A model generated the notes under the pieces. That model had not been told where the DNA came from and searched no databases. It saw only the letters and a list, made by a program, of their open reading frames with translations. DNA of 64,000 nt from Diplodia intermedia (Eukaryota > Ascomycota > Dothideomycetes > Botryosphaeriales > Botryosphaeriaceae): contig JAKEKT010000057.1 of assembly GCA_021495925.1 (NCBI GenBank), positions 181,208-245,207 on the forward strand, read 5' to 3'. The position numbers and the translations under genes are program-made. Shown here piece by piece: positions 44,872 through 56,069 of this stretch; position 1 is the stretch's first letter, and each line of letters opens with the position of its first letter.

Positions 44872-46436
44872 GGTTTTTCTGGTGCAACGGGTAAGCGATT
44901 GCAAGTAGTACCACGAAGATGAGCAACAACCTTGGTACTTTCAAGTCACGGAGACAGGACAAGATGAGGGGTAAGCAGAGGCCGCGACAGCAGTCAATAA
45001 GAAGCTCAGCATAGGAGGGGGCTGCTTGGACCCTGTCCCTCCTTAGCTCCTGCGGAGGAAGAGCCAGTTCGCCGTCATAATTGGATCGTCCTCCGAACGG
45101 CAGTGGACCAAAAAAGCGGGATGTCCTCGGCGAGAGTTGGATTTGGGAACGGGGCGTAGCAGTGCGGGTACGTCAGCCGCTCGGATCGGATTCAAGGATG
45201 CAGCTTTTGCCGGAAAAGGGCAGTGCGCGCTTGCCCGCACGTGGCCGTCATCGTCTTTTCGTTGTTCGAGCGGAAGGATGGTGACGGCTCGAGCAGGGAT
45301 GATGGACGACGGTCAATCATCATGCTCTGGCCGGCAACCCCACATCTGCACGTCTTAGCCGCCTAAATCCGACGGATTGGGTCGTGCTTTTCCGTTCCCC
45401 ACGACCATTTTTTCTCCGCCACTTGCTCGCTGACAAGCCGGCTGCTCTCAATGGTCCATCCGTGCGCCGCTGTGGAGCTCTGCTCGTTGCTTGCGTGCGT
45501 GTCGCAGACCTCTCTTACTCAGCCGAGGTTCGGATTAAACTTAGTGATGCCCTGCGCTTCCGCTCGGGGATGATCGATAGGCGTTATGGCGCAGGCAGAA
45601 GCGCCGCCCGGCCGACCTTGCAACTAGCTTTAGTCCCGGAGCTCTGTGGATAGGGAATCAGCTGACCATACCACGGGCAATTTTGCCATGTCTGCGCAAC
45701 CAGAAACCCGAAATTCAATCCTCACCCCATGCAGATGGTCTCTGACCGAAAAGGCGCACGAAGCTATATTCATGTCGACAACACCATTAGCACTTGGCCT
45801 TCTAACCTCTGTTGCACAGTTAAGCTGCTCAACAGTCCTCTGTCTTAGCGCGGATGTAGTATCAATGCCATGTGCGATCCCTCTTGACCGCCAAACCCAG
45901 GGTTCCGTACGAGGCCAAACCAAACCAAAACAACGCCACCATGGCACACAGGAAGTGCATCAAGAAACATCGTGTGATGCCCTTCCCGCCTGAGCATCTT
46001 TGATTTTTCTTGTTCACAACACTTTACATGTCACCTTGACTGGATTTCCCTTCAACTTTGTCTACCCTTTCGGCACAATCAAGCCTAGGTGGCGTGCTCG
46101 CAGCACGAAGCCTTCTAGGGTCATAGGATGCTAGACCAATGTATCCAGACGGCAACATGGACATGTCTTCTACTCCAGATCGGGTTTGGGTTGGAGCTCG
46201 GAGAAGACCATGCCCATATCCCCCGGAGGAGATTCTGGTTCATTGCTCATCTCAAAGACATAGGGAGTTGGCCCACGGTACCTGAACGCGGCCATGGAGT
46301 TGTAATATCCTTCGTGTGGAGATGTGGGCGCAGGATCTTCACGTTCTTGGGCGGACTAAGCTCAAGTATAAACATTAGCACACGAAAGACGGAAACCAAC
46401 AAAGCGGCTGAAGAGAGGTCTGTCTGTTGTTGCAAA
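44872..46436. other. Intergenic, 1.6 kb, no supported gene
   Basis: This is the promoter of the MetE-like gene on the left and the 3' flank of the CDK8 gene on the right. Frames of about 100 codons occur on both strands at 45.63-45.99 kb without motifs. Confidence 0.4.
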
Positions 46437-47697
46437 TCAGACCTCCTTGAGCCTCTTTGCCGGTCTCAGCAGCGAGTCGTCAGGTAATCCGCTTCTCTTC
46501 GTGCCTGACAAGCTTCCGGTCCGAATGTCATTATCGTCTGCCTTGACAGCACGCCGCGGGTAGTCAATGCTCGAACCGGCGAAGCAATTGTCGCTTGGTG
46601 TCTGGCCGTCGGGCAGGCCAACCTTGAAGTAAGGATGCTTGAGCGCCTTCTCGGCTGTGAGACGCTTCTGCGGGTCGTACTCCAGAAGGCCTTGAAGCAG
46701 GGAAAATCCTTCCGGCCCAGGAGAGTTTCCAAGCCCATCCGGATAGTTGTTCGCCTTCATGCAGGCGTCGTACCACCCCCGCAGCCCCATGGGTCGGCTG
46801 ATGCGTGGATTTCCGGCTGCGAGAGTGGGAAGCTGAGTGTACTCTGGCATGGCACGGAGCAGCGGCCAGTCCTCGGCTCTAGGCATGCCCAAGATCTCGA
46901 CAATCTTCTGCATCTGATTGCGTTGGAAAGGCGGCTGTTTCTTATTGTCGAGCTTGGCTTCTTCACCCTTGAAGATGGGTCGCAAGGCAAGAAGCTCGGC
47001 AAAGATGCAGCCCACGGCCCACAAGTCCACGGCGGGCGTGTAATGGCGACTGCCCAGGAGGAGCTCAGGTGCACGGTACCAGATGGTAACGACCACCTTG
47101 TCGCCGCTGTAAAGAGATCCTAGTGGCTTGTAGAAAAGCCTGGCGAGGCCCAGGTCACCGATTTTGACGGCTCCCTTGCCGGTGACCATGATGTTGGCAG
47201 GCTTCAGATCGCGGTGCATGACCCAGTTCTGGTGGAGGTAATGGAGGCCTTTGAGTAGTTGCCACAGAATGGATTGGATGGTCTTGGCAGGGATGGGCTG
47301 GCGCGGGTTCTGGGTGTGATGATGGACTATCTGCAGCAGGTCATGCTCGGCATACTCGAACACAATGAAAATGCACTTGTCCTCGAGGATGATCTCGACG
47401 GTGTGCACCACGTTGGGGTGGGACAGCTCGGTGCACAGAGCCATCTCGCGGATGGCGGACTGGGAAATGCCCGTGTACTGGATCTCTCCCTCCTTGTCGG
47501 GCTTGAACCTGGCGGGGGTCAGCGGGCTTGTTGCCTGGCTTGACGGGCAGGACGTACTTCTTGATGGCGAACAGGCCGGGCTGGCCGGTGCGGCTCTGGG
47601 CCTTGAAGACGCGGCCATAGGTGCCACTGCTGATGAAGCCGAGGATTTTGTAGCGCTCCTGGACGCGTTTCTTGCTCGTGTAGCCGCCGTGGAGCAT
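46437..47697 (-). CDS. SSN3: Mediator cyclin-dependent kinase SSN3/CDK8
   Basis: Two exons (47558-47697, 46437-47508) give 403 aa from the ATG of MLHGGYTSKKRVQERYKILGFISSGTYGRVFKA. A 49-nt intron (GTACGT...CAG) explains the frame change and yields FAIKKFKPDKEGEIQYTGISQSAIREMALCTELSHPNVV, the CDK8 family sequence. Further motifs are HRDLKPANIM, KIGDLGLARLF, VVTIWYRAPELLLGSRHYTPAVDLWAVGCIFAELL and PFQRNQMQKI. CDK8 with cyclin C forms the Mediator kinase module and phosphorylates transcription factors and the Pol II CTD in the nucleus. A good acceptor (CCCCCAG) 21 nt upstream of the ATG suggests a spliced N-terminal extension that I could not place. Confidence 0.93.
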
Positions 47698-48524
47698 GGT
47701 GGCGGCGTCCTGGGACGAGCCTGGGGGAAGTTAGGACAGATATGCAAGAGGCCGACGACTGCGGTGCGACGGGCGGCGAGTCGGGGCGCGCGGGCGGGAT
47801 TCAGGCTTCAACAGGAAGGGAAGATCTGCTGGAGGGAGGGCGCGGTAAGCTGATCGCACCGACCGTTATACGCTGCCTGCGGGCCGGTGCTGGCGGACAC
47901 GGACAGGGCTGCAGCGGACGAGGGCTGCGAACGCAGGTCTGGGGACAGCGGCGCCATGCTGGGCGGCTCGATGCTTCCAAGAGGCCCCGGCGGCGGGTCT
48001 GCGGGAGTCAGGGCGGTGGCGGCGGCGGGCGAGTTCGTTTGCAGCTGCAGCTGGGGATGCGTGGAGCCTTCGCGTCACTCGCCGCGCACTTGCCCCCGCT
48101 GTCCGCAGCCAGCGCAGCCGCGCCTTCCACCAGCAACCGCCCTCAACCACGCCTGCCTGGCCCAGTCCCGTCGCCTTCCCACCCCTAGCTGCCCCAACCA
48201 CCGCAAGCCCAACACCGCTCCAGCTGCCCCCAGGCGTGCCTGTCCGACCGCGCCGCCGCCGGTACGTCGCCTCCTTTTGCTTTTCCGCCCTGCTTTCCGC
48301 TCTGGCCACGGGCCACTCCACCCCGAGCGCCCTCCGTCCGGCGCTGCACGACACGCCGGCAGCACCACCACCACCATGTTTCAAGTGACCGATTCTCGCG
48401 TGGCGGCTGCGCGCTGCTGCACCCATGCTGCCTCGCTTCAGTCGCTCCCTGACTCTAGACTCCCATCTGACTCCATCAGTATCTCGACTTGTGTTGACAG
48501 GAGCGCTCCGATTCCACCATCGCC
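47698..48524. promoter_or_regulatory. Divergent promoter region, SSN3 / MFS carrier
   Basis: About 0.8 kb of G/C-rich DNA separates the two divergent genes. It probably holds the leader (and perhaps an N-terminal exon) of the kinase gene. A pyrimidine-rich leader precedes the MFS start. Confidence 0.4.
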
Positions 48525-50103
48525 ATGGATTGGGCCAAGGATCTGACCGGCTACTTTCTCTTCATTCTCTCCATTGCCACGCTGGGTCCGTTGCTCTTTG
48601 GGTTCCATCTGGCCGAGCTCAACGCCCCCGAGGACGTCATCAGATGCAAGAAGGCCGTCGATGCCTCCGCCGTCTCCAAGCTGCCCCAATGCATGCCCAT
48701 GGACCCCGCCCAATGGGGGCTCGTCAGCTCCATCTTCACCCTTGGCGGCCTCCTCGGTGCCCTGTCCTCCGGCCCTGTAGCCTCCAAGTATGGACGCTTG
48801 AGATGCATGCAGCTCACCACCGTCTTCTTTGTGATTGGCCCTGTGTTTGAAGCCTTTTCCCTGAACACCGGCGTCCTCGCGCTCGGTCGCTTCATTTCAG
48901 GCATAGGTGCTGGCGCAGCCGTTGTTGTAGTGCCCATCTACATCTCGGAGATTGCGCCGCCCGCCGAGCGGGGTTTCTTTGGTGCTTTCACCCAAATCAC
49001 GTGCAACTGTGGCATTCTTCTGACCCAGCTCCTTGGCTATTTCCTGAGCCATGATTCCATGTGGAGAGTTATTCTCGCAGTTGGTGGCATCGTCGGCATT
49101 GTTCAGGCTGCCGGCCTGGTGGTTGGCATTGAGAGTCCGAAATGGCTGGCGGACCAGGGCCATCCATCCGCAGCCAAGAAGAATCTCCGCAAGCTTCGGG
49201 GATCTGACGCCAACATCACTGAGGAGATCAGCGGATGGGGCGTCGACAACGTTGATCAGATGAGTGGTATGGCATCTCCATCCCCTGCATCACCGAATTC
49301 CTGCTGACACGCTCGGAAGACGAGGAGGAAACCTTGCTTCATAGTGAGGATCGTGCCTCTCTCCATAGCGGCGCGTCCAGGGACAAGACTTCTAGGGAGA
49401 GCCTCAGCATGTTCCAAGTCCTCAGGCACCCGGACACGAAGAAAGCTACCTTTGCAATCATGGTCGTCATGGTTGCACAGCAGTTCTCAGGTAGGTCTCA
49501 GCATACCCGCTGTACGCACTTCGCGAGCATGGCATTGACGATTCACCAGGCATCAACACCATCATAATGTACGGCGTCTCTCTCCTCTCTACCCTCCTTT
49601 CCGCCAACAGCGCCCTCCTCAACCTGTTCGTCTCGGCTGTCAACATTGTCGTCACCACCGGTTGTGCCCCTCTCATCGAGCGCCTCGGCCGCAAGACTTG
49701 CCTCATAAGCTCCATCGCCGGTATGGGCACCTCTGCACTGCTCCTCGGCATCTCCATCATTCACGTTATCCCCATTCTGTCCATCATCGCCGTCGTCGCC
49801 TTTGTTTCCTCTTTCGCTCTTGGCCTCGGCCCTGTCCCTTTCATCCTCGCATCCGAGCTTGTGGGCCCCAACGCCGTTGGCGCCACCCAAAGCTGGGCGC
49901 TTGCTGCAAACTGGATCGCAACGTTCGTCGTAGCGCAGTTTTTCCCTATTCTGAACGCTAAGATGGGCGGATACGTGTTCTTCATCTTCACGGCGCTGGC
50001 TGTTGGGTTTGGGGCGTTTGTTGCCTTGGTGGTGCCTGAGACAAAGGGGAAGAAGGATGCGGATGAAGTATGGGGAAGGCATCCCGCTAGGCGAGAGGAT
50101 TGA
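48525..50103 (+). CDS. MFS sugar-transporter family protein (Vps73/YBR241C-like)
   Basis: Three exons (48525-49266, 49320-49490, 49550-50103) give 488 aa. The protein has the 12-helix MFS plan. Sugar-porter signatures are GPVASKYGRLRC after helix 2, GRFISGIGAGAAVVVVPIYISEIAPPAERG in helices 4-5, QQFSGINTIIMYG in helix 7, PLIERLGRKTCL in the 8-9 loop, and VPETKGK at the C-terminus. The central loop is acidic (SDEEETLLHSEDRASLHSG). The N-terminus MDWAKDLTGYFLFILSIATLGPLLFGFHLAELNAPEDVI resembles the vacuolar Vps73/YBR241C branch rather than plasma-membrane hexose carriers. Substrate and membrane are not determined by the sequence. Confidence 0.92.
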
Positions 50104-51136
50104 TTAATGTGCAATCGTAAGTGACGGCTATGTTGTTCTTGAGTTATTCTTCGGATATGCAAGTGCCATTGCTTTTGTCACTCCTATCATCCTAGCTTAG
50201 ATGTTTTTTGAAAACAAATTGCGAAAATTTCCTTTGAGGATCCATCAAACTATACCCATAGCCTGTTGTAGACACCGTGTGAATGCTTCACCTCAGGCTC
50301 CGTATCACAACCCAAGACGGTCATGGGCGTCCGGAGAGGTACGTCGTTCGCATTCACGATAGCTGCGTACTGAGGGGAAAAGCTATTCGTCTCTTGAAAG
50401 GTTCCTCCCGGTGCCACAGGTGCTCAGACACTTCGAGAATGACCTCTATTGACCTACCGAAGCTCAAACCCCTCCGGGAGAATCACACCGAGGAAGTATA
50501 GGAATCCAACCCAACCTATGAGAAGCTCAGAAGCAAACGGCCAACAAACCGCCAACAAACCGCCAACAAACGTACCAGCCACGACAACAACAACAAAAAA
50601 AACAACTTCCCAGTTCGAACCACGCCACGAGCACGCTTACCACCACTAAGATCAGAGGCAAAAAAGGCAAAAAACTATATGAGCTTGCTCAACCCGAAGG
50701 AAGCGTGCTATATAGAAACAGGCTCTTTGAGAACCGCCTGTTTTTTCCCGTTACACCCACCCGACCGTACCCCAGTCTCACCTAGGGCGCCCACGCTCCT
50801 AACTGTCGTCGGTAGAAGAATCCTAAACCCAGAGGGAACGGTTCCGCTAGGACTCAGCCAGTCGTCGCTTGGACGGGTCATTAATAGGGATTTTGACTTT
50901 GTTAATTATATGGCCAAACCCAGGCGATGGCTGCAAGTATACTCATTGTTTCGTCAGCTTGCGAAGGCACTGCAGATTGTTGATCGTATGTCAAAAACAT
51001 CGCTGACGTTGAATACCGAGCCTTGGTTTCTGGAAGCGGTGATACTTGTGATCAATTGCTGATTGCTCATAGCCAGGATGAATCGTTCGACGCTACTTGA
51101 CCAAACTTCCTGGATCTTGCGGCGTCTCTCGGGACT
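50104..51136. other. Intergenic, with short tandem repeat
   Basis: I see no gene. Three copies of an 11-bp unit (GCCAACAAACC) lie at about 50540-50572, followed by an A-rich stretch. Confidence 0.4.
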
Positions 51137-51680
51137 TCAATGTCCGGAAATCATACCGAGAGCCCTATTTGAAGCCGTTAAACGCCTGTAAAGCCACTTC
51201 TGAACTGCGAAGTGTATCTCAACTCCCAGAAAAAGCCACTCTGGATACTTGAGGTGAGCAATTCGTCGACATGGTTCATCCAGTTGCTTGGTATAGGGAG
51301 GCAGTTGCAAAAGTATGTCATGATCACTGTTCCAATTGTCAAAATTGCGGTGGCCATTTATGACCAGAACACGTTGAGACCGATACATTAGCTAGCAGTA
51401 TGGAAAGATAGCAAAGAGGTCACTCACGCCAACTCCAGATGAGTCCGCATCGAGGGGGTGGGGGGATCTGCATTGCTGTGTGACACCGCAATACGTGTAT
51501 GTAGCAGTTTCGTCGGGACCCATGACTTCGGCAACTGCATGCACAAACAAGGCCCGCTGTAAGTAAAACGACAGCGTTTGATGAGGCGCCGGATGGATAA
51601 TGGTGATAGTATGGAAGGGTAATTGTCCTTACGTGGTGATCAAACAGCCTTAATCCCTTTATCGGCATCTCCGACAACAT
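51137..51680 (-). CDS. Small orphan protein, three exons
   Basis: Three exons (51633-51680, 51428-51556, 51137-51391), all joining in phase 0, give 143 aa. The joined protein runs from MLSEMPIKGLRLFDHH into a middle segment with ALFVHAVAEVMGPDETATYTYCGV, and ends with the segment MYRSQRVLVINGHRNFDNW through ASNRALGMISGH. Both junctions have good donors (GTAAGG, GTGAGT) and AG acceptors, and the residues read like a real globular protein. Intron 1 is 76 nt; intron 2 is only 36 nt, below the usual fungal minimum. The protein may extend further upstream or be a decaying gene. No family is recognised. Confidence 0.45.
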
Positions 51681-52622
51681 TTGGCTGCAAATGCTTTATG
51701 CATAGAGCCGCAAGAGGGCAGCCTAATTCACGAATCATAATGATATGGCTTCTGATATGTGCCTACGAATTGACGCCAAAGGAAGCTTGGATCCAGAAGA
51801 ACGGCACAAGGCTCTAGAAAAAGAAAGTCAGTCAAGGCCAATAGCAACGCTAGTTACGTTGCTCTAACGGGATTTGCGGTTCCTCCCGCGCGGAACCCCG
51901 CAAGCACACACACGTAAGACGATGTGACTTGCTAGTTTCTCAGCCGCAGATCGCAACATCACTAAGGCATTGGCTACGTCTCAGTCTATTTTGGATGGTG
52001 GCATTTACCGATCATGCCGAGCAGCGAATACGATCACGCAACAAGCCAGGTCATTTCACATGCAAATACGACCATCGAAGCTCAGCCAGCAATGAACCAT
52101 GAGAATGAACATCACAATTGCGAGCACAGACACCCATCTCAAAAATCCTTGACCATTTCCCTCTATGTGCCAGAGAAACCCATTGACCACCTCTAAATAA
52201 GACTAATATGTAGACAATAGAGACAAGAAGATTGGAAGTTCGCTGAAAATGCAAGATGATAGCAAAGAAACGCTAGGGTATCTTACTTTCACACGCTCGC
52301 TCCAAGAGCGAGAGGCCAAGACTTGCTGGCTATGTGTGCGCAACTCACGCGACGAAGGCGGAGCAAACAAACAATCAAAAAGAGAACAAAAGAAAAAGAC
52401 TCAAGGTACTCCTCGGTCCATAGCAAAGGCATTAGTCAGTGGGTTGGAGTAGAAGAGAAAGAGAGAAGTGAAGTAGGAAACTCGTGTATCCCAGCCGAAG
52501 CTGTGATGCAACTCCTTGAACGCCGTTTTGTTGATGTTGATGTTGTTGTTAGTGGCCATATTCCATTATCCCATGAGTTTGTCTATGCTGTTTTTGTCAT
52601 TGCTTTGTCCGTCTTCCTGGCC
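51681..52622. other. Intergenic, no supported gene
   Basis: It is A/T-richer than the flanking genes. It holds the possible promoter of the orphan gene and the 3' flank of the next minus-strand gene. Confidence 0.4.
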
Positions 52623-55225
52623 TCAGATCATCTTCCCAACGCTGATCTTCCGCACAGGAAGCGGACCTCCCGTGGCGATGCCGACGCCTGTGAACACTTC
52701 CTCGCCATCCCGCGGCGGTGGGCTCTCGGGCTCCTCGAGCGGCGTCTGGTACTCCTCCATGCTGGCTTTGGCATCGTCAGAGGTGACCTCCGTCTCGTCG
52801 TCCGGCGGGTACCCATAGTCGTACACGCTGCTGCTCCGATCTGCAACAACGGGTCCTCCGTAGCGCAGGAAACTTTGACGCTGAGAGCCGGGGCTGCTGC
52901 CGTCGCCGCCAAGGATAGCGGTGTTGTTGGCGGAGCCGCTGTGACGCTTGCTGGCACGGCCGCTGTCGGGAAGGTCGAGCTCCTCGGACTCGAAACTAAA
53001 ACGGCTCTTGCGCTGCTTGGACGCTTCCTCTTCATAGTTGAGCTGTGAAATGCGAGGGTGTATGGCGGCAAGCTGCTCGGTTGATGAGGTGGTTGTCGTG
53101 CCGAGAAGGATGCTGACGTCGGGTGAGGGTGTTGGGTAGGCGTTTTGGGTTCCCGGATAGGCAGTGTAGTTGTAAATGTTGGGTGTCACGTGTGATTTCT
53201 CCAAGTTGGAGCAGTAGTTATTCCCGCTGTTTTGTTGCACGCCGTTGCTGCTGTACGCGTCTGGGTGGCTCCGTGGATACTGCCGTTCAACACGTAGACG
53301 CAACTCACCCATCTCACGGCGCAGATCATCAACCTGCGTCTCGAGGTCTTTACGCGCAGCACGCTCGTGATAGAGGAGCGAGTAGAGAGCTGTCATCTGG
53401 TCTGGGGCGTACGAGTGCTGCTCGGTGTAGGAATGCGAAGATGGCGGGGGAAGACCTGCGGTGGCGACTACTGTCGGGGTGCTGCTCATGGTAGTCATGC
53501 TCGGAGAGCTCATGAGATTGGGAAGAGACGTCTTGGGGGATGGGAAGCGTTGATGAGGGAGGCTCTGAGAGTATTGTGTTGGTGAGTAGAACATCTGGCC
53601 GGACTGGGCCGATGAGCCAGCTTGTTGCGGAGTAAAGTGCGAATCATGAGGCGACGAAGTCAATGAGACTGGAGATGGCACCTGTTGCTGGGAGTCGGTG
53701 AAAGGAATGGACGGGCGTTTGGGGTATCGCGGCGAGTCTTCCGACGATGTGCTCAAATTCCTGGAGTGTCCTCGCCCGAGAGGCGCATTCTCCAGGATGA
53801 TCGTCTGTCGGTTCTGGCGACCATGCAAGCGCCGTAACGATTCATCGAAGTACCGCATGTTGCTCTCCAGGCGCTCCATGCGCTCGTCCAGCGGAATAAG
53901 CGGCGGGTCGGCTGAAGCCTCAAACTGCTTGAGAGCTGGGGAAGCGTTGAGTGCAGGAGAATCGTGGACAGAGCGCCAAGGACCAAAATCAAAGGCCTGG
54001 ATTTCATGCTCACCCAAAGAGGCTTTGCGCGGTGGGCTGGCACGCATCACGGTGTCACGGCTGCTGGCCCGCGACACGCCCTCGCCTGGAGTCTCAAACA
54101 CCTCATCTTGCATGATCACATCCTCTTCCTCTTCCGTAGTGGGCACGTGGGACGTCTGCGGTCGGCTCCCGGGGGTTCTGATTTGCCGTAGGCTGCTCAC
54201 AATACTATTGCGATTGGACGGGTCTTGTTCATGCAGTCTTCTCAGATCCTCTAACGCGCCAGCGCTTCGCGACCTGCGATTGGATCTTCGCCGTGGCCCT
54301 TGCGAGCTGAAGCTTTGGCGACGTTCGGGGCCGGAAACAGCAATGCCGATCTCGTCCTTAATACTGCGCTGATCCTCATGCCTGCTGGCAGACTCGCTCC
54401 AGACGGCGGAAAGAGTCGAGCCATCGGTGGAATTGAACACCATGCTGGGCAGCGTGGCTCTTCGTCGGTGGATCGGGCGCAGCTGGTTGAACGCGATGTA
54501 CCCGAGCGCGCTGCTCTCTTCCTGAGGAGCGTTGACGTTCATGGGGAAGGGAAGTTGGTTCGGCGTCCCGCGGCCGATGTTCTCAGTAAATGAAGGTAAC
54601 TCGTCTGAAGCCGAGCTTCCAACGCGCGGCTCTGTGGTGAATGTCCGCGGGGGCGACACGCGCCTGACCTGTGGTTCCTGAAGACGGTCAGCACTACTTG
54701 GGGAGGCAACGGCACGAGTCGAGGATTTACACTGTGGTGGTAGGCATGCCTCGGCGGAGAGGCGGTGCGGCTTCTCTCGCGCTCCAGGCGCCTCTTGCTG
54801 CCGAAGATGCGCTTGAAAGCAGCGCTCAAGGAGCCGCGCTTCTGGCGCTTGCTTGGGCGGCCGATCGTGGTCGGAGTCACAGTCGAGGCGCCGCTGACGG
54901 ATACGCTGGATTGCATGATCGTCTCTTGGATCTCGGTCGAGGTGCGCTTGTGGCTGGGGAACACGCTATGGACACCCACGCGGTGGCCAATGTCCAGACT
55001 GGCCTTGCGCAGCAGCCGGCGGCGGGTGGACGAGTGGGTGCTGCGCAGGTCCAGGGCGTGCGAGTCGGTGAAGCGCTTGGGCGACAAGGGCTTGTCCTGG
55101 TCCTCTTCGACGGCGCCGGCGGGCGGCAGATCAGCAGGCGGCGGGCCGGTGATTCTCAGGTTCCCGCGGCGGATGGCTTCGTGCTTCCAGGTGGAGCGGT
55201 CGGTGGACGGCGGCTGGTCCTGCAT
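52623..55225 (-). CDS. Large disordered protein with coiled-coil segment, function unknown
   Basis: Two exons (54731-55225, 52623-54677) give 849 aa, joined at AYHHS|EPQVRR through a 53-nt GTAAAT...CAG intron. Most of the protein is Ser/Pro/Arg-rich with many possible phosphorylation sites. Structured parts are a basic segment (RPSKRQKRGSLSAAFKRIFGSKRRLERERSR, about 120-150), LIPLDERMERLESNMRYFDESLRRLHGRQNR, and a heptad-like helix (MTALYSLLYHERAARKDLETQVDDLRREMGELRLRVERQYP, about residues 582-622). The tail ends GGPLPVRKISVGKMI. I do not recognise the family. It could be a cytoskeletal or signalling scaffold, but nothing seen proves that. Confidence 0.8.
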
Positions 55226-56069
55226 GGCGGGCGGGGGCAGGCCTCAAAAGCAGCTGGCGGGTGGCGGCAGGGCGCAATCTCGTCATGCAGTTGTTGCGTG
55301 TAGCTGGGTCGGGGCAAAACGCATGCTCGCGGTGACACTCGAGGAGGCGGTGGGATATGAAGGGTCGGCTGGCGAGTAGGAGAATCGAATCAAACGGCAA
55401 ACGAGCGGCGGGCCAGCACGCTGCACTGACACGAGGGCAGAGAGGGGCGCGAGAGCAGTGCCTGGATGGCGCAAGAGTCTTATGTACCATGATTGCTGGC
55501 GGAGCAGCAGGGGCAGGGCCCTGACACGGTCGAACCCTGCCGGGCCGCTCCACGCGTGGAGATGGGAGGCTCCGAGCCACTGCCATGGCGCCCGCCGTGT
55601 CGATTCAGGCAAGAGGGGCAATGCCGTTTCAGGGCGGGAGAGAGGCCGGATTGTGCATAGCAGTATGCAGAACATCCACTGTGCCGGCGCGCGGGCAGGG
55701 GCCGCGCTGTTTCTGGACGTCTGGCAGATCGCCAACGGCAGTGACGCTGGGGGCCAGCCTGCCAGCGGCCAGGCACCCCGACCCGACGCAGCGCCTGCGC
55801 CAACGCCTGCGCCAATGCTTGTGCCAATGCCTGCGCCTGCCCTGCACCTCCGCGCGCCGCCAAAGGCTGCCAGCGCGCCACGTCAAAAGGCGCCTGCCGT
55901 TCCAGAGCTGCTGCCGCGTCGGTATCGGCTTGCGCAAGCACCAATACCAGCCCGCCGTCCTGAAATTAGCAGCGGGGGGGCTGCAGCCACCGCACGCTTG
56001 CGGCCGGTGCGCCGCTCAACACGGGCGCCGGCCCACTCCATGTGCTCTCTTCCCCGCCCGGCCTCGCGC
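55226..56069. other. G/C-rich intergenic region
   Basis: This is the promoter of the disordered-protein gene and the 3' flank of the helicase gene. Long Arg/Pro/Ala frames occur on both strands, including a degenerate CCTGCGCCAAT-like repeat near 55.80-55.85 kb, but none carries a motif. Confidence 0.4.

Noticed and set aside
47509..47557. Apparent frameshift splitting the CDK8 kinase
   Set aside because: The break is a 49-nt intron with GTACGT and CAG ends. Removing it restores the expected FAIKKFKPDKEGE sequence.
50540..50572. CRISPR-like or regulatory array of 11-bp repeats
   Set aside because: Only three direct tandem copies without spacers, in a eukaryotic genome: simple slippage.
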